61,625 nt of DNA, taken from Clostridia bacterium UC5.1-2E3 (GTDB taxonomy: Bacteria; Bacillota; Clostridia; Lachnospirales; Lachnospiraceae). The notes beneath the pieces were generated by a model. It worked only from the letters and a program-made list of their open reading frames with translations. It did not search any database and had not been told where the DNA came from. Made by a program: the position numbers and the translations under genes. Positions 41,030 to 49,632 of the stretch are shown here, in pieces; position 1 is the stretch's first letter; every line of letters begins with the position of its first letter. Where the stretch lies: NCBI GenBank assembly GCA_001304875.1, contig BBZO01000021.1, positions 1 to 61,625 on the forward strand, given 5' to 3'.

Positions 41030-41504
41030 AACTGTTTTACCTCACTGCATCTTAATATCTTCAACGCCTTCTCTGTCTTAAAAGCATATTGGTCTTTGAG
41101 CTTTTGCGGCAAAAGCCGTTTAACCGTCTCCGCTTCATCATAAATGCCTGCAAAATAGAGCCGGATAACCGGCATCGTTCGATCATTCGCAACAGGCCCG
41201 ATAACAACATCAAAGTCATCTGTATAATCTTTAAGATAACGATTTTTTGAAACAAATTTTAACCACTGCTCCGATGCACTGTCAAATCTCAAAACATCCA
41301 GCTTTTCCAAACTTCTTCATCCAAATCATACACTGTGATAATCTGACTTCCCTCACCGCGACGTCTGGCAGTCAAAAACGCCCATCTTTCAGCCTGCTCA
41401 TAACTGGAGGTTAAGTAAAAACCTGCTCCAAAATCTAATTTGCGATCGGATTGTAAAAGTCGAGGTTCTGTTACGGCCAGATTACTTCCATGATATAATT
41501 TCAT
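41026..41504 (-). CDS. ADP-ribosyltransferase-fold protein, DUF3990-like, copy 2 (one frame break)
   Basis: Restored length ~159 residues. [11 protein letters not shown] and [20 protein letters not shown] form the N-terminal NAD-site motifs; after the break come [17 protein letters not shown] and LKDQYAFKTEKAL. The break near 41304 (TGGAAAAG|CTGG) is repaired by one A. ATG 41504 follows GAAAGGAATGGG. It is close to the copy at 42006-42485 throughout. If the break is real in the genome, this copy would be inactive; the window-wide error pattern argues against that. Confidence 0.72.
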
Positions 41505-41542
41505 TTTCCCATTCCTTTCTATCCGTGCAAACATCCATCAAC

Positions 41543-41761
41543 TTACGCCATTCCCAAGTTTTCTTTATGTTCCATTATCAATTCGTCGATATCATCAAAT
41601 GCATTCTGTAATCGCTCCACATGGTATATTTCGTACATATCGTAAATAAAATCGGTAAGTTCCATGCTGTCCCACTCTTTTAGCACCTGGTCTGCCGTCT
41701 TCCCTTTTTCTTCAGCATATCTTTCTAATAGATAGATAAAAAAAGCCGTTTCTTTCCGCAC
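41543..41761 (-). CDS. Small DUF3791-like partner protein, copy 2 (type B)
   Basis: 72 residues: FFIYLLERYAEEKGKTADQV, LTDFIYDMYEIYHVER and NAFDDIDELI; same family as 40549-40782. It starts five bases after the type A gene at 41767 and ends 38 bases before the second transferase-like gene. With its neighbour it completes a transferase - type A - type B module that is present twice in tandem. Confidence 0.7.
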   Translation of the reverse strand: MRKETAFFIYLLERYAEEKGKTADQVLKEWDSMELTDFIYDMYEIYHVERLQNAFDDIDELIMEHKENLGMA

Positions 41762-41766
41762 TTATA

Positions 41767-42009
41767 TCACTCCCTTATATACTGTGAATTTCGTGGATCT
41801 CCCGTGATCTTTTCACTCTCCCACATATCAAAAATTATATGTGGACTCATCGTATATACTTCCGATTCCACATCCAGCAATAATTGATATGTTTTAGATT
41901 CGATAAAAGCTCTTACTGCTTCTCTATCATCCATTCCATACTTTTCCACCATTAATTCTACAACCTGCCGATCAAAAAAATCAATCTGTCTCGCAGATAA
42001 TCTGGTCAT
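41767..42009 (-). CDS. Small partner protein, copy 2 (type A)
   Basis: 80 residues, starting [20 protein letters not shown] and ending in IFDMWESEKITGDPRNSQYI. Paralog of 40784-41029, no named family recognised. It overlaps the upstream transferase-like gene by four bases (ATGA), like its paralog, which shows that the coupling is conserved between the modules. Confidence 0.7.
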   Translation of the reverse strand: MTRLSARQIDFFDRQVVELMVEKYGMDDREAVRAFIESKTYQLLLDVESEVYTMSPHIIFDMWESEKITGDPRNSQYIRE

Positions 42010-42485
42010 AGTGACTCTCTCCCTTCAAAGTGCAAAACTGAAAGTGCCGTTTCCGTCAAAAATGCGTATTGGTCTGTCAAATTTTGAGGCATCAGCCGTT
42101 CTACAGCCTGCTCTTTTGTATACCTGCCATCCATATAATCATCTATCACTGGAAGCGTTGAATCATTTGCCACCGGGCCAATAACTAAATCATACTCATT
42201 TGAGTCGATTATTTCTTTTCTGTTTCCCACAACAAACTCCAGCCATTCCATATTTGCAGCCTCGAATTTAAGTGTGTTTAATTCTCCTATGCTTGTTTCT
42301 TTTAATTCATAAATATTGAGAGTAGGCACTCCTCTCTGTCTGCGCCTTGTCACAGCTCTTGCCCATTTTTCAGCCTGTTTTTTACTGGAAGTCAAATAAA
42401 ATCCGGCCCCAAAATCAAGCGCACGCAGTTTTTTTCGAATCCGAGGATGCGCCACTTCCATATTACTTCCGTGATAAAGCTTCAT
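42006..42485 (-). CDS. ADP-ribosyltransferase-fold protein, DUF3990-like, copy 3
   Basis: 159 residues, intact. [16 protein letters not shown] (His5 region), [20 protein letters not shown] (Tyr of GFYLT), [16 protein letters not shown] and [13 protein letters not shown] are in the same order as in the other copies. The H...Y...Q arrangement is compatible with the H-Y-[EQD] class of ADP-ribosyltransferase folds (inference from motif order). Start overlaps the fic stop by four bases and the stop overlaps the type A partner start by four bases. Confidence 0.75.
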   Translation of the reverse strand: MKLYHGSNMEVAHPRIRKKLRALDFGAGFYLTSSKKQAEKWARAVTRRRQRGVPTLNIYELKETSIGELNTLKFEAANMEWLEFVVGNRKEIIDSNEYDLVIGPVANDSTLPVIDDYMDGRYTKEQAVERLMPQNLTDQYAFLTETALSVLHFEGRESL

Positions 42486-43090
42486 TTCAATTCCTCCGCC
42501 TTAAAAACCTCATACCCCTCATAATAATAGCTCACATCGATCCCCTTCATATAAACCTCACGGTCATCGATCTTATCCATGAGCGCGTTTTTCAGAAGAA
42601 GCTTAATCTCCACGTCCTTCACAGGGCTTCTCTCCATGGCGAAAAGGTAATCTTCCTTATCTATTTTCCTCCAGTCAACGACCAGTTTCAGCTCTTTCTT
42701 AAGAATCGCATCCAGCCATATCCTTGTACTCCGTCCATTTCCTTCACGGAATGGATGAGCAATATTCATCTCCACGTATTTTTCAGCGATTTCATCAAAT
42801 GTTGACTGCGGCATCTTCCCGATCTGTTTCAATGCCTCTTCAAGGTACATAACCGAGGCAAAGCGAAAATTTCCTTTTGCCATATTGACAGTACGGACCT
42901 GCCCGGCAAAGTCATATATATCGTCAAACAAATACTTATGGATCTGCGCCAGCCCCCTAAAAGTTCCAACCTCAAACGTATCCAGCAGATTCTTCTCAAA
43001 CAGCTCGATTGCTCTCATTTTACTAATTTTCTCTTCCACTCTGGCAAGTTCCGACGAGTCTGTAATGCCAAATTTATTTTTGAGCGCCAT
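42482..43090 (-). CDS. Fic-domain AMP-transferase, class III-like with C-terminal inhibitory motif
   Basis: 202 residues, intact. The Fic active-site loop is [12 protein letters not shown] (residues 112-123, catalytic His112), with the expected flap [10 protein letters not shown]-terminal helix carries SYYYEG (Ser187, Glu191, Gly192), matching the [S/T]xxxE[G/N] inhibitory motif which, placed at the C-terminus, defines self-inhibited class III Fic proteins (family knowledge). Fic enzymes mostly add AMP to Ser/Thr/Tyr of target proteins. It is the first gene of the island and is coupled by a four-base overlap to a transferase-like gene. Confidence 0.88.
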   Translation of the reverse strand: MALKNKFGITDSSELARVEEKISKMRAIELFEKNLLDTFEVGTFRGLAQIHKYLFDDIYDFAGQVRTVNMAKGNFRFASVMYLEEALKQIGKMPQSTFDEIAEKYVEMNIAHPFREGNGRSTRIWLDAILKKELKLVVDWRKIDKEDYLFAMERSPVKDVEIKLLLKNALMDKIDDREVYMKGIDVSYYYEGYEVFKAEELK

Positions 43091-43166
43091 TGGGACTCCT
43101 TTCCGATTCTATGGACATGCTTTTACATGGATTATTATACCATATCCGCCACACTCGTGAAAGCCC

Positions 43167-43201
43167 CCGCCAGGCATCCGCTTCACCGCCAGGCATCCGC
43201 T
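43167..43201. repeat. Tandem 16-base repeat upstream of fic
   Basis: CCGCCAGGCATCCGCT occurs twice, at 43167-43182 and 43186-43201 (19-base period), at the upstream edge of the island next to the alcohol dehydrogenase terminator. No known repeat family recognised. Confidence 0.7.
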
Positions 43202-43214
43202 CCACAGCAAAACG

Positions 43215-43257
43215 CCCACCGCCCTGCCGTGGCCGAGGCCTCCGACAGGGCGGTGGG
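43215..43257 (-). terminator. Terminator of the iron alcohol dehydrogenase gene
   Basis: Twelve-base perfect stem CCCACCGCCCTG (43215-43226) / CAGGGCGGTGGG (43246-43257); on the minus strand GCGTTTTGC follows. Located 48 bases after the dehydrogenase stop. Confidence 0.75.
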
Positions 43258-43304
43258 GTGTCAAGGAAATTGGTGAAGATTATATATTGAAACAGCAAGA
43301 TCCA

Positions 43305-44489
43305 TTACATCGCCATGCGATAGATCTCTGCCGCGATCTCGGGAGTCAGTTTGACAAAATTCCCGTGGTTCGGCGCACCGTGGAACATGTTCTCGACCAT
43401 GACCGGGATGTCCTCGGGTTTGCCGCCCAGCTCGCTGATGGTGGTCGGCATGCCGATCTCGCGCATGAAATCCTGGAACGCCTTGATGCCTTCTCTCGCA
43501 GTCACCTCCGGGTGCTCGAAATCGATCTGGCAGCCCCAGACTCTGTTTGCATACATGACGAAACGGTCGGTGCCCTGGGTCTTCATCGCGTACTCCATCC
43601 AGTACGGGAACAGGAGCGCAAGTCCTGCGCCGTGGGACGCGCCGTAGAGAATGCCGATCTCATTGTCCATGTGGTGGGTTCCCCAGTCCTGCGCACGGCC
43701 GACGCCGGTGGAGTTGTTCTGCGCGATCATGGCCGCCCACATGATATTGGCGCGGGCCTCATAATCGTCGGGGTTTTTCATCACGCGTCTGCCTTCCTTA
43801 ATCATGGTCAGCATAACCGCCTCCAGCAGACGGTCCGTGAGTTCCACGTCCTTCGTATGGGTGAAATAGCGCTCCATGCAGTGCGCCATGATATCCGCGA
43901 TGCCGCTGGCCGTCTGATACGGCGGCAGAGTCATCATAAGCTCCGGGTTCATGATCGCAAACAGCGGGCGAAGAATGTCGCCGTCTGCGCAGCGCTTGTA
44001 GTATTTTCCGTCCTCCGTCACCAGGGTAACCACGGAATCTGTGGATCCCTCCGACCCGGAAGCGGCGATGGTAACCACGCAGCCCACCGGCAGCGCCTCG
44101 GTCACCGGCCCCTTCTTGCCGCAGTAGAAATCCCAGAAATCCCCGTCATACACGGCTCCCAGCGCGATGCCTTTCGCGGAATCCATCACGGAGCCGCCGC
44201 CCAGCGCGAGGACAAAGTCCACCTTCTCCCTGCGCGCCAGATCGATGCCCTCGTAAATGAGATCGCTTAAGGGGCTGGCCTTCACGCCGCCCAGCTCCAC
44301 GTACTCGATTCCCTCCTCATCCAGGGATTTTTTCACGCGGTCCAGAAGACCCGAGCGGACAACGGAGCCGCCGCCGTAGTGGATAAGCACCTTGTGCCCG
44401 CCATATTTTTTCACGTACGCTCCGGTCTGTTTCTCTGTCTCTTTACCGAAAACAAAATACGTCGGGCTGTAGAAAGTAAAGTTTTCCAT
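43305..44489 (-). CDS. Iron-containing alcohol dehydrogenase (butanol dehydrogenase-like)
   Basis: 394 residues, intact. MENFTFYSPTYFVFGK start and ALGGGSVMDSAKGIA (nucleotide-binding glycine loop) are typical of group III alcohol dehydrogenases of the BdhA/YqhD type. Fe/Zn ligands are expected in GIADIMAHCMERYF (Asp, His) and YGASHGAGLALLFPYW (His). Probably reduces an aldehyde with NAD(P)H; substrate may be butanal, succinic semialdehyde or another. The latter would fit abfD at 36.5 kb but is only an inference. ATG 44489 has GAGGAG eight bases upstream. Confidence 0.92.
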   Translation of the reverse strand: MENFTFYSPTYFVFGKETEKQTGAYVKKYGGHKVLIHYGGGSVVRSGLLDRVKKSLDEEGIEYVELGGVKASPLSDLIYEGIDLARREKVDFVLALGGGSVMDSAKGIALGAVYDGDFWDFYCGKKGPVTEALPVGCVVTIAASGSEGSTDSVVTLVTEDGKYYKRCADGDILRPLFAIMNPELMMTLPPYQTASGIADIMAHCMERYFTHTKDVELTDRLLEAVMLTMIKEGRRVMKNPDDYEARANIMWAAMIAQNNSTGVGRAQDWGTHHMDNEIGILYGASHGAGLALLFPYWMEYAMKTQGTDRFVMYANRVWGCQIDFEHPEVTAREGIKAFQDFMREIGMPTTISELGGKPEDIPVMVENMFHGAPNHGNFVKLTPEIAAEIYRMAM

Positions 44490-44721
44490 ATGATACACTC
44501 CTCTGTCTTAGATTTCGTTATGCTCCGATTATAATAAATCCAGAACGGCTGCGATTTGCCCGAAGTCATCTCTTCTTTGCAGAAACTCATTTCCGCCGCG
44601 GCCGGAAATTCCCTGGAAACGCGCAAACCGACTCCATGCAAAAATCATATGAAAAGATGTAAAGCAGTTTCCCTCCTGTCCCCTATAATAAAATCAGATA
44701 TCCAGGAGCGGAGGAACAGAT

Positions 44722-45645
44722 ATGGGAGAGACAAAGCGAAACATCGATATGACAAACCAGACAGAACGCCCTGCAGAAAACGCCACACCCGGCGCCGGGC
44801 CGGAAATCGCCGCAGACCCCCGGCAGATGATCGCCGCCTGCAACGAGCTGGGCGCCATGTACCGGGAAACCGGGCAGTATTCCCTCTCCCTGGAAGCCTT
44901 CGCAAACGCCCGATCTCTGATCCGTGAAACCCTGGGAACCGGCTGCGCGGAATATGCCGCCACCTTAAACAACATGGCCGGAACCTGCCGGCTGATGAAG
45001 GACTACGCGCAGGCCGAGGCCCTGTTTACAGAGGCCCTCGATACCTGCCAGAACACCGCCGGGGAGGAGAACGGCTTCCTCGCAGGCGTCCTCTGCAACC
45101 TTTCTCTGACCTACCGGGAGATGAACCTCCCAGGCAAGGCCATCGACTGTCTGAACCAGGCTCTCGCGCTCATCGGGCCGCTCCCGGAACACCTCCAGGA
45201 AACCGCCGTCATCTACAACAATCTGACCAAGCTCTACCACATGACCGGAGACAAAACGCAGGCCCGTTTCTGTCTGACACGGGCACTCCAGGCCCTGGGC
45301 AAATGCCCGGAGGCGGAGCGCACGCACTGCGCCGAGATACTGAACAGCCTGGCCGGATACCTGTACGCCGAGGGCGACTGCGAGACCGCCGCCGCGCTCT
45401 ACCGCCGCTCCGCCCGTCACACGAAACGTTTCTTCGGAGAAAATGCCGACTACGGCGAAACTCTGCAAAATCTGCGCTGGGTCTACGAAAAAATGGGAGA
45501 GTACGAGAAAGCGTTGGACGCGCTGGCAGACGCCGAAAAAGTGTACCTGGCCCTGTACGGCCCCAGCCATGACCGGACGCGCGCGGTGCGGGAGGACCTG
45601 GAACGCCTGGCACATCCGGACAGGGACACTCCGGCAAACGCTTAA
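44722..45645 (+). CDS. Tetratricopeptide-repeat protein
   Basis: 307 residues, intact, no signal peptide. After a disordered N-terminal ~30 residues (Thr/Pro/Ala-rich) come about six TPR units in the kinesin-light-chain style, for example AAACNELGAMYRETGQYSLS, LNNMAGTCRLMKDYAQAEAL and VLCNLSLTYREMNLPGKAID. TPR arrays are protein-binding scaffolds. It is divergent from the iron alcohol dehydrogenase with a ~230-base spacer that has a TATAAT at 44685-44690 but no clear -35. Function unknown. Confidence 0.85.
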   Translation: MGETKRNIDMTNQTERPAENATPGAGPEIAADPRQMIAACNELGAMYRETGQYSLSLEAFANARSLIRETLGTGCAEYAATLNNMAGTCRLMKDYAQAEALFTEALDTCQNTAGEENGFLAGVLCNLSLTYREMNLPGKAIDCLNQALALIGPLPEHLQETAVIYNNLTKLYHMTGDKTQARFCLTRALQALGKCPEAERTHCAEILNSLAGYLYAEGDCETAAALYRRSARHTKRFFGENADYGETLQNLRWVYEKMGEYEKALDALADAEKVYLALYGPSHDRTRAVREDLERLAHPDRDTPANA

Positions 45646-45691
45646 ATTATCACTATGAAATTTATGAGTGACTCACAAATTTGCTAATATC

Positions 45692-45720
45692 TTGTCCGCC
45701 GCAAGTCGATTTCTTATAAT
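45692..45720 (+). promoter_or_regulatory. Probable sigma-A promoter of the flavin-binding protein gene
   Basis: TTGTCC (45692-45697) and TATAAT (45715-45720), spacing 17, about 52 bases before the gene start. Confidence 0.6.
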
Positions 45721-45772
45721 GAGTACAGCTTAACCGATAAGCCGCATAAAATCAGATCTGGAGGTAATTCGC

Positions 45773-46167
45773 ATGATGAATGAAACTGTTGTAAAGCTGC
45801 TGAAATCGAGTATGTGGGATCTGGCGACCTGCGCCGACGGGGAGCGAACGTTGTCCCGGTTGCGTTTAAGGACGTGACAGAGGACGGAAAACTGGTTGTC
45901 GGCGACGTATTTCTGGAAACCACTCTGCAGAATATTAAGGCGAACAACGGCAGAATCGCCATTTCCGCATACGACGCGCAGAATTTAGAGGGCTACCAGA
46001 TTAAGGGCTCCGCGGAATATGTGACCGAGGGCGCAGTGGTTGACACCTTTAAAGCCATGGTTGAGAAGATGTTCAACGGAGCCGCCACCGCCAAGGGAGC
46101 ACTGATCATCACCCCTGAAAAGGTGATCGTGACCACTCCCGGCGCAGACAATAAGAAGGTTTTATAA
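45773..46167 (+). CDS. Pyridoxamine 5'-phosphate oxidase-like (split-barrel) flavin-binding protein (one frame break)
   Basis: Restored length ~131 residues. Starts MMNETVVKLLKSSMWDLATC and, after a break near 45843 (GGAG|CGAAC, one base), continues NVVPVAFKDVTEDGKLVVGD with ISAYDAQNLEGYQIKGSAEY. This is the small FMN split-barrel family often annotated as pyridoxamine phosphate oxidase-like; catalytic function is usually unproven. ATG 45773 lies eight bases after GGAGG. It precedes the HxlR gene by 46 bases. Confidence 0.8.
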
Positions 46168-46213
46168 TCCCCCGCCAATATGATACAATGGACAGCGAAA
46201 GGAGTGGAATCAG

Positions 46214-46603
46214 ATGTATCAGAAAAAATTACAGGAAGACATTCGCTGTCCGTTGGAATATGGCCTTGAAGTGTTCGGGGGAAAATGGAAATCCCGGATC
46301 ATCTGCGTACTGGCGGAGAAGGAACTGCTGAGATACAGCGAGCTGCGCCGCGAAATGGCAAACATCACGGACGCAGTTCTGGCAACCACTTTAAAAGAGC
46401 TGATCGCCGACGGGATCATACACCGGAGACAGTTTGACGAGATTCCCCCGCGCGTCGAATACTGCCTGACAGAGAAAGGGACCTCCGTCCTGCCGATTCT
46501 CAGAAGCATCTGCCAATGGGCCGGAATTTACCGGAATGAGGACTCGGAGCTTTCTTTGCCGCAGTGCAGGAAATGCAATTACAGAGGAGGAAATATCCAA
46601 TGA
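46214..46603 (+). CDS. HxlR-family winged-helix regulator
   Basis: 129 residues, intact. IRCPLEYGLEVFGGKWKSRI with one conserved Cys, then LRYSELRREMANITDAVLAT and YCLTEKGTSVLPIL are diagnostic of HxlR. A C-terminal CRKCNYRGGN adds two cysteines. Several HxlR proteins sense reactive electrophiles through the N-terminal Cys (family knowledge). It overlaps the efflux gene start by four bases (ATGA), so it probably controls its own efflux operon. Confidence 0.9.
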   Translation: MYQKKLQEDIRCPLEYGLEVFGGKWKSRIICVLAEKELLRYSELRREMANITDAVLATTLKELIADGIIHRRQFDEIPPRVEYCLTEKGTSVLPILRSICQWAGIYRNEDSELSLPQCRKCNYRGGNIQ

Positions 46604-47978
46604 ACGAACAAGTGATGGAGACCGAACCTGTCGGGAAACTATTCGTATCTCTGGCGGTTCCCTCTGTCATTTCACAGATTGTAAATCTGCTTTACAGCGC
46701 GGTGGACCGGATGTATGTGGGGCACATTCCCGGAAACGGGACAACCGCGCTGACTGCTTTAGGCGTGTGCGTGCCCATTATTACCCTGGTTTCGTCCTTT
46801 GCACAGCTTGTCAGCAGCGGCGCGGCTCCTCTGGCTTCCATATATATGGGAAAAGGGCAGAGACAACACGCCGAACAGATTCTGGGAAATTCCTTCTCGG
46901 CCATGGTTCTCATGTCCATTTTTCTGACCGCAGTTCTGCTCTGCTTCACAGAGGCCATTCTGACCGTATTTGGCGCGAGCAGCGCGACCATGCCTTATGC
47001 GGCGTCTTATCTGCGCATTTATGCCTGCGGAACCATATTTGTGCTGCTGACACTGGGGCTTAATGCGTTTATCACGGCCCAGGGCTTTTCTAAAGTCAGC
47101 ATGATCACGGTGCTGGTCGGCGCGATTTCCAACATTATCCTTGATCCTTTATTTATCTATTTTTTCAATATGGGAGTACGCGGGGCGGCCTGCGCTACGA
47201 TTTTATCACAGGCGATTTCCGCCGCCTGGGCCTTCCGCTTTTTCGCAAGACACACGGGGATTCTGGAATTGAACATCCGGCATATGAAGCTGCGCGCCCG
47301 TATTATCTTCCCGGCTCTTGCGCTGGGCCTCGCGCCGTTTATCATGTTTGCCACGGAAAGCGTGCTCGTGCTGACGTATAATGCCTCCCTGCTCAGATAC
47401 GGCGGGGACATGGCCGTGGGAATGATGACGATTCTCTCCACGCTGATGCAGTTTCTCATGCTCCCGGCACAGGGGCTTGCACAGGGAGCACAGCCGATTA
47501 TCAGTTACAATTATGGAGCCGGAAACGCGGCCCGTGTAAAGGAAGCATTTAAGCGGTTAATTTCGACGGCGTTTGGAATAACTTTGCTGATTTACATTCT
47601 ATTTCTGGCCGGCTCGAAGTATGTGATACTGCCCTTTACCGCCGATGCAGAGCTGACAAAGCTCACCGTCTGGGGAATCCGCATCTATTTTTCAGCGGGC
47701 ATTCTGATCGGTATCCAGATGGCCTCGCTGCAGACGCTGATGGCTCTGGGAAAGCCGGTACCTCTACCTTTCTCTCGCTGCTCAGAAAGGTATTCCTTCT
47801 GATACCGTTTATTTATATCTTCCCGGGATTTATCGAAGATAAAGTATTTGCAGTGATTCTTGCGGAGCCGGTCGCTGACGTCATCTCTGTATCGGCAACA
47901 ATCATTATCTTTTCAATTCAGTTTAAACGGACATTAAAAGAATGTTCCAAGAGGTCTAAAAAAGAATATAGCCCATGA
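46600..47978 (+). CDS. MATE-family multidrug efflux transporter (one frame break)
   Basis: Restored length ~459 residues, twelve membrane helices. LFVSLAVPSVISQIVNLLYS and DRMYVGHIPGNGTTALTALG mark the MATE N-lobe; ARLIF-like FPALALGLAPFIM and QGAQPIISYNYGAGN mark the C-lobe. The frame breaks near 47754 at AAAG|CCGG; one base restores the last two helices and a basic tail. ATG 46600 follows GAGGAGG. It exports toxic compounds using Na+ or H+. Ends 10 bases before the convergent AraC gene. Confidence 0.9.
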
Positions 47979-47987
47979 AGGCCGCGC

Positions 47988-48863
47988 CTATTTTTTCTGG
48001 TTTCTATACTCCCTGGGTGAATACCCGGTTTTTTCCCTGAAACATTTTCCAAAATGGCTCGACTGTCTGAAGCCCGCATTCATCGCGATTGTGCCAATGG
48101 CTTCATCCGTTGTGGCCAGCAGCTCGGCGGCCTTCTGCAGGCGATATTCCATCAGATATTTAAGCGGCGTTGTCTGCATACTCACCTTAAAACACCGCAG
48201 GCACTCCGATTTGCTGACATGGGCGCTCTCCGCAAGACTGCCCAGCGAAATATCCTCTCCGTAATGCTCCCCGATGTAATTCAGAAATATCTGCATCCTC
48301 AAGCTAAGAGCATCGTTCGCTCTTCCCGGCGGCAGAACGATATTTTTGGCAATCGCCAGCCAGAGGGAAGAAAGCCGGGTCAGAACCTCGTAGACATAAA
48401 CGTCTGTTTTATTCTTCTCCAGTTCAGTCAGCTCCCGCAGGATGGCAAGCACCGGGCCGCACCAGGGCAGCTCTTTTGTAAAAGCGAACACAGGAAGCTG
48501 CTCCCTGCCGATGATCCGCTCCACGACAGCCGCCGCCGGACTGCCAAAGTAAAATTTCAGAAAATAATCCGGAAATACAAAGCTGTAGTAATGACAAATC
48601 CCGGTATGCTCTACCAGATGAACCACGCTCTTATTGATAAAAACCCCTTCCCCGGCCTGCACGGCTGTGGTGTCGTGCAGAGTCTTCACCGAGACCCGCC
48701 CTTCCAGGACATAGATAAACTGGATGTCCTCATGCCAGTGCATCACCTGGAATCCCGGATTTCTCGGAAAGCTCTGCTCATTTATGATTTCCAGAACCAG
48801 ATAGGGAAAATCTGTGCCTGCGTTCAGATTAACAGAATTGATAAAACGGTGGTTTTCTCCCAT
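47988..48863 (-). CDS. AraC-family regulator with cupin sensor
   Basis: 291 residues, intact. The N-terminal cupin barrel (FQVMHWHEDIQFIYVLEGRV, then GVFINKSVVH) senses a ligand; the C-terminal two helix-turn-helix units (ISLGSLAESAHVSKSECLRC and IGTIAMNAGFRQSSHFGKCF) bind DNA, ending GYSPREYR. It is divergent from the alkA-like/MFS/monooxygenase/ogt operon across 133 bases, so it is the natural candidate regulator of that operon. Confidence 0.92.
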   Translation of the reverse strand: MGENHRFINSVNLNAGTDFPYLVLEIINEQSFPRNPGFQVMHWHEDIQFIYVLEGRVSVKTLHDTTAVQAGEGVFINKSVVHLVEHTGICHYYSFVFPDYFLKFYFGSPAAAVVERIIGREQLPVFAFTKELPWCGPVLAILRELTELEKNKTDVYVYEVLTRLSSLWLAIAKNIVLPPGRANDALSLRMQIFLNYIGEHYGEDISLGSLAESAHVSKSECLRCFKVSMQTTPLKYLMEYRLQKAAELLATTDEAIGTIAMNAGFRQSSHFGKCFREKTGYSPREYRNQKK

Positions 48864-48996
48864 GATACACTCTCCTTTTCCTTTGATCTGGCTATATTAG
48901 AATATAATCTGGCGATTTTCAGATATTATATCGCTATATCGTGTGATATTATCATAAAAAGAAAAAACAGCCATGTCAAGAGAGGGACAAAAAACT

Positions 48997-49629
48997 ATGT
49001 ATTTCCCATACGGTGAAACGGAGACCGCATATCTGAAAAGCAGGGACAAGAAGCTGGGGGCGGTGATCGAGCAGCTTGGTCATATCGATCGTACGGTTGA
49101 CACGGACCTTTTTTCGTCTGTCGTCCATCACATAATCGGCCAGCAGATTTCCACCAAGGCCCAGCAGACCATCTGGAACCGGATACAGCAGGAGCTGGGG
49201 GAGGTCAGCGCCGGTTCCCTTCTGGCGGCAGGGAGGGAACGCCTGCAGAGCTTTGGAATGACCTTCCGGAAAGCAGACTACATCCTGGATTTTGCCCGGA
49301 AAGTGGACTGCGGTGAATTTGACCTCGATGCGGTCGCAGAAAAGAGCGACGCGGAGGCAATCGCGGCTCTTTCGTCCTTAAAAGGCATCGGCGTGTGGAC
49401 AGCGGAAATGATACTTCTCTTCTGCCTGCAGCGGCCAGACATTTTCAGCTTTGGCGACCTGGCAATTCTCCGGGGAATGCGGATGGTGTACCGCCACAAG
49501 GAAATTGACCGGAAACGCTTTGAGATGTACCGCAGACGGTTCAGCCCTTACTGCAGCGTGGCAAGCTTATATTTCTGGGCCGTAGCAGGCGGCGCGCTGG
49601 AGAGAATGAATGTGAAGGAGAAAATCTAA
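48997..49629 (+). CDS. DNA-3-methyladenine glycosylase II-like (AlkA)
   Basis: 210 residues from ATG 48997, which has GAGAGGGA ten bases upstream; an earlier in-frame ATG (48973) lacks a ribosome site. HhH-GPD superfamily: HHIIGQQISTKAQQTIWNRI and LKGIGVWTAEMILLFCLQRP are followed by FSFGDLAILRGMRM, whose Asp is the catalytic residue. It excises alkylated purines. First gene of an operon that ends with O6-alkylguanine repair. Lacks the N-terminal domain of E. coli AlkA, as is usual in Firmicutes. Confidence 0.9.
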   Translation: MYFPYGETETAYLKSRDKKLGAVIEQLGHIDRTVDTDLFSSVVHHIIGQQISTKAQQTIWNRIQQELGEVSAGSLLAAGRERLQSFGMTFRKADYILDFARKVDCGEFDLDAVAEKSDAEAIAALSSLKGIGVWTAEMILLFCLQRPDIFSFGDLAILRGMRMVYRHKEIDRKRFEMYRRRFSPYCSVASLYFWAVAGGALERMNVKEKI

Positions 49630-49632
49630 GCC

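Noticed and set aside
43167..43201. Start of a CRISPR array
   Set aside because: Only two 16-base copies with a three-base gap; no spacers and no cas genes.
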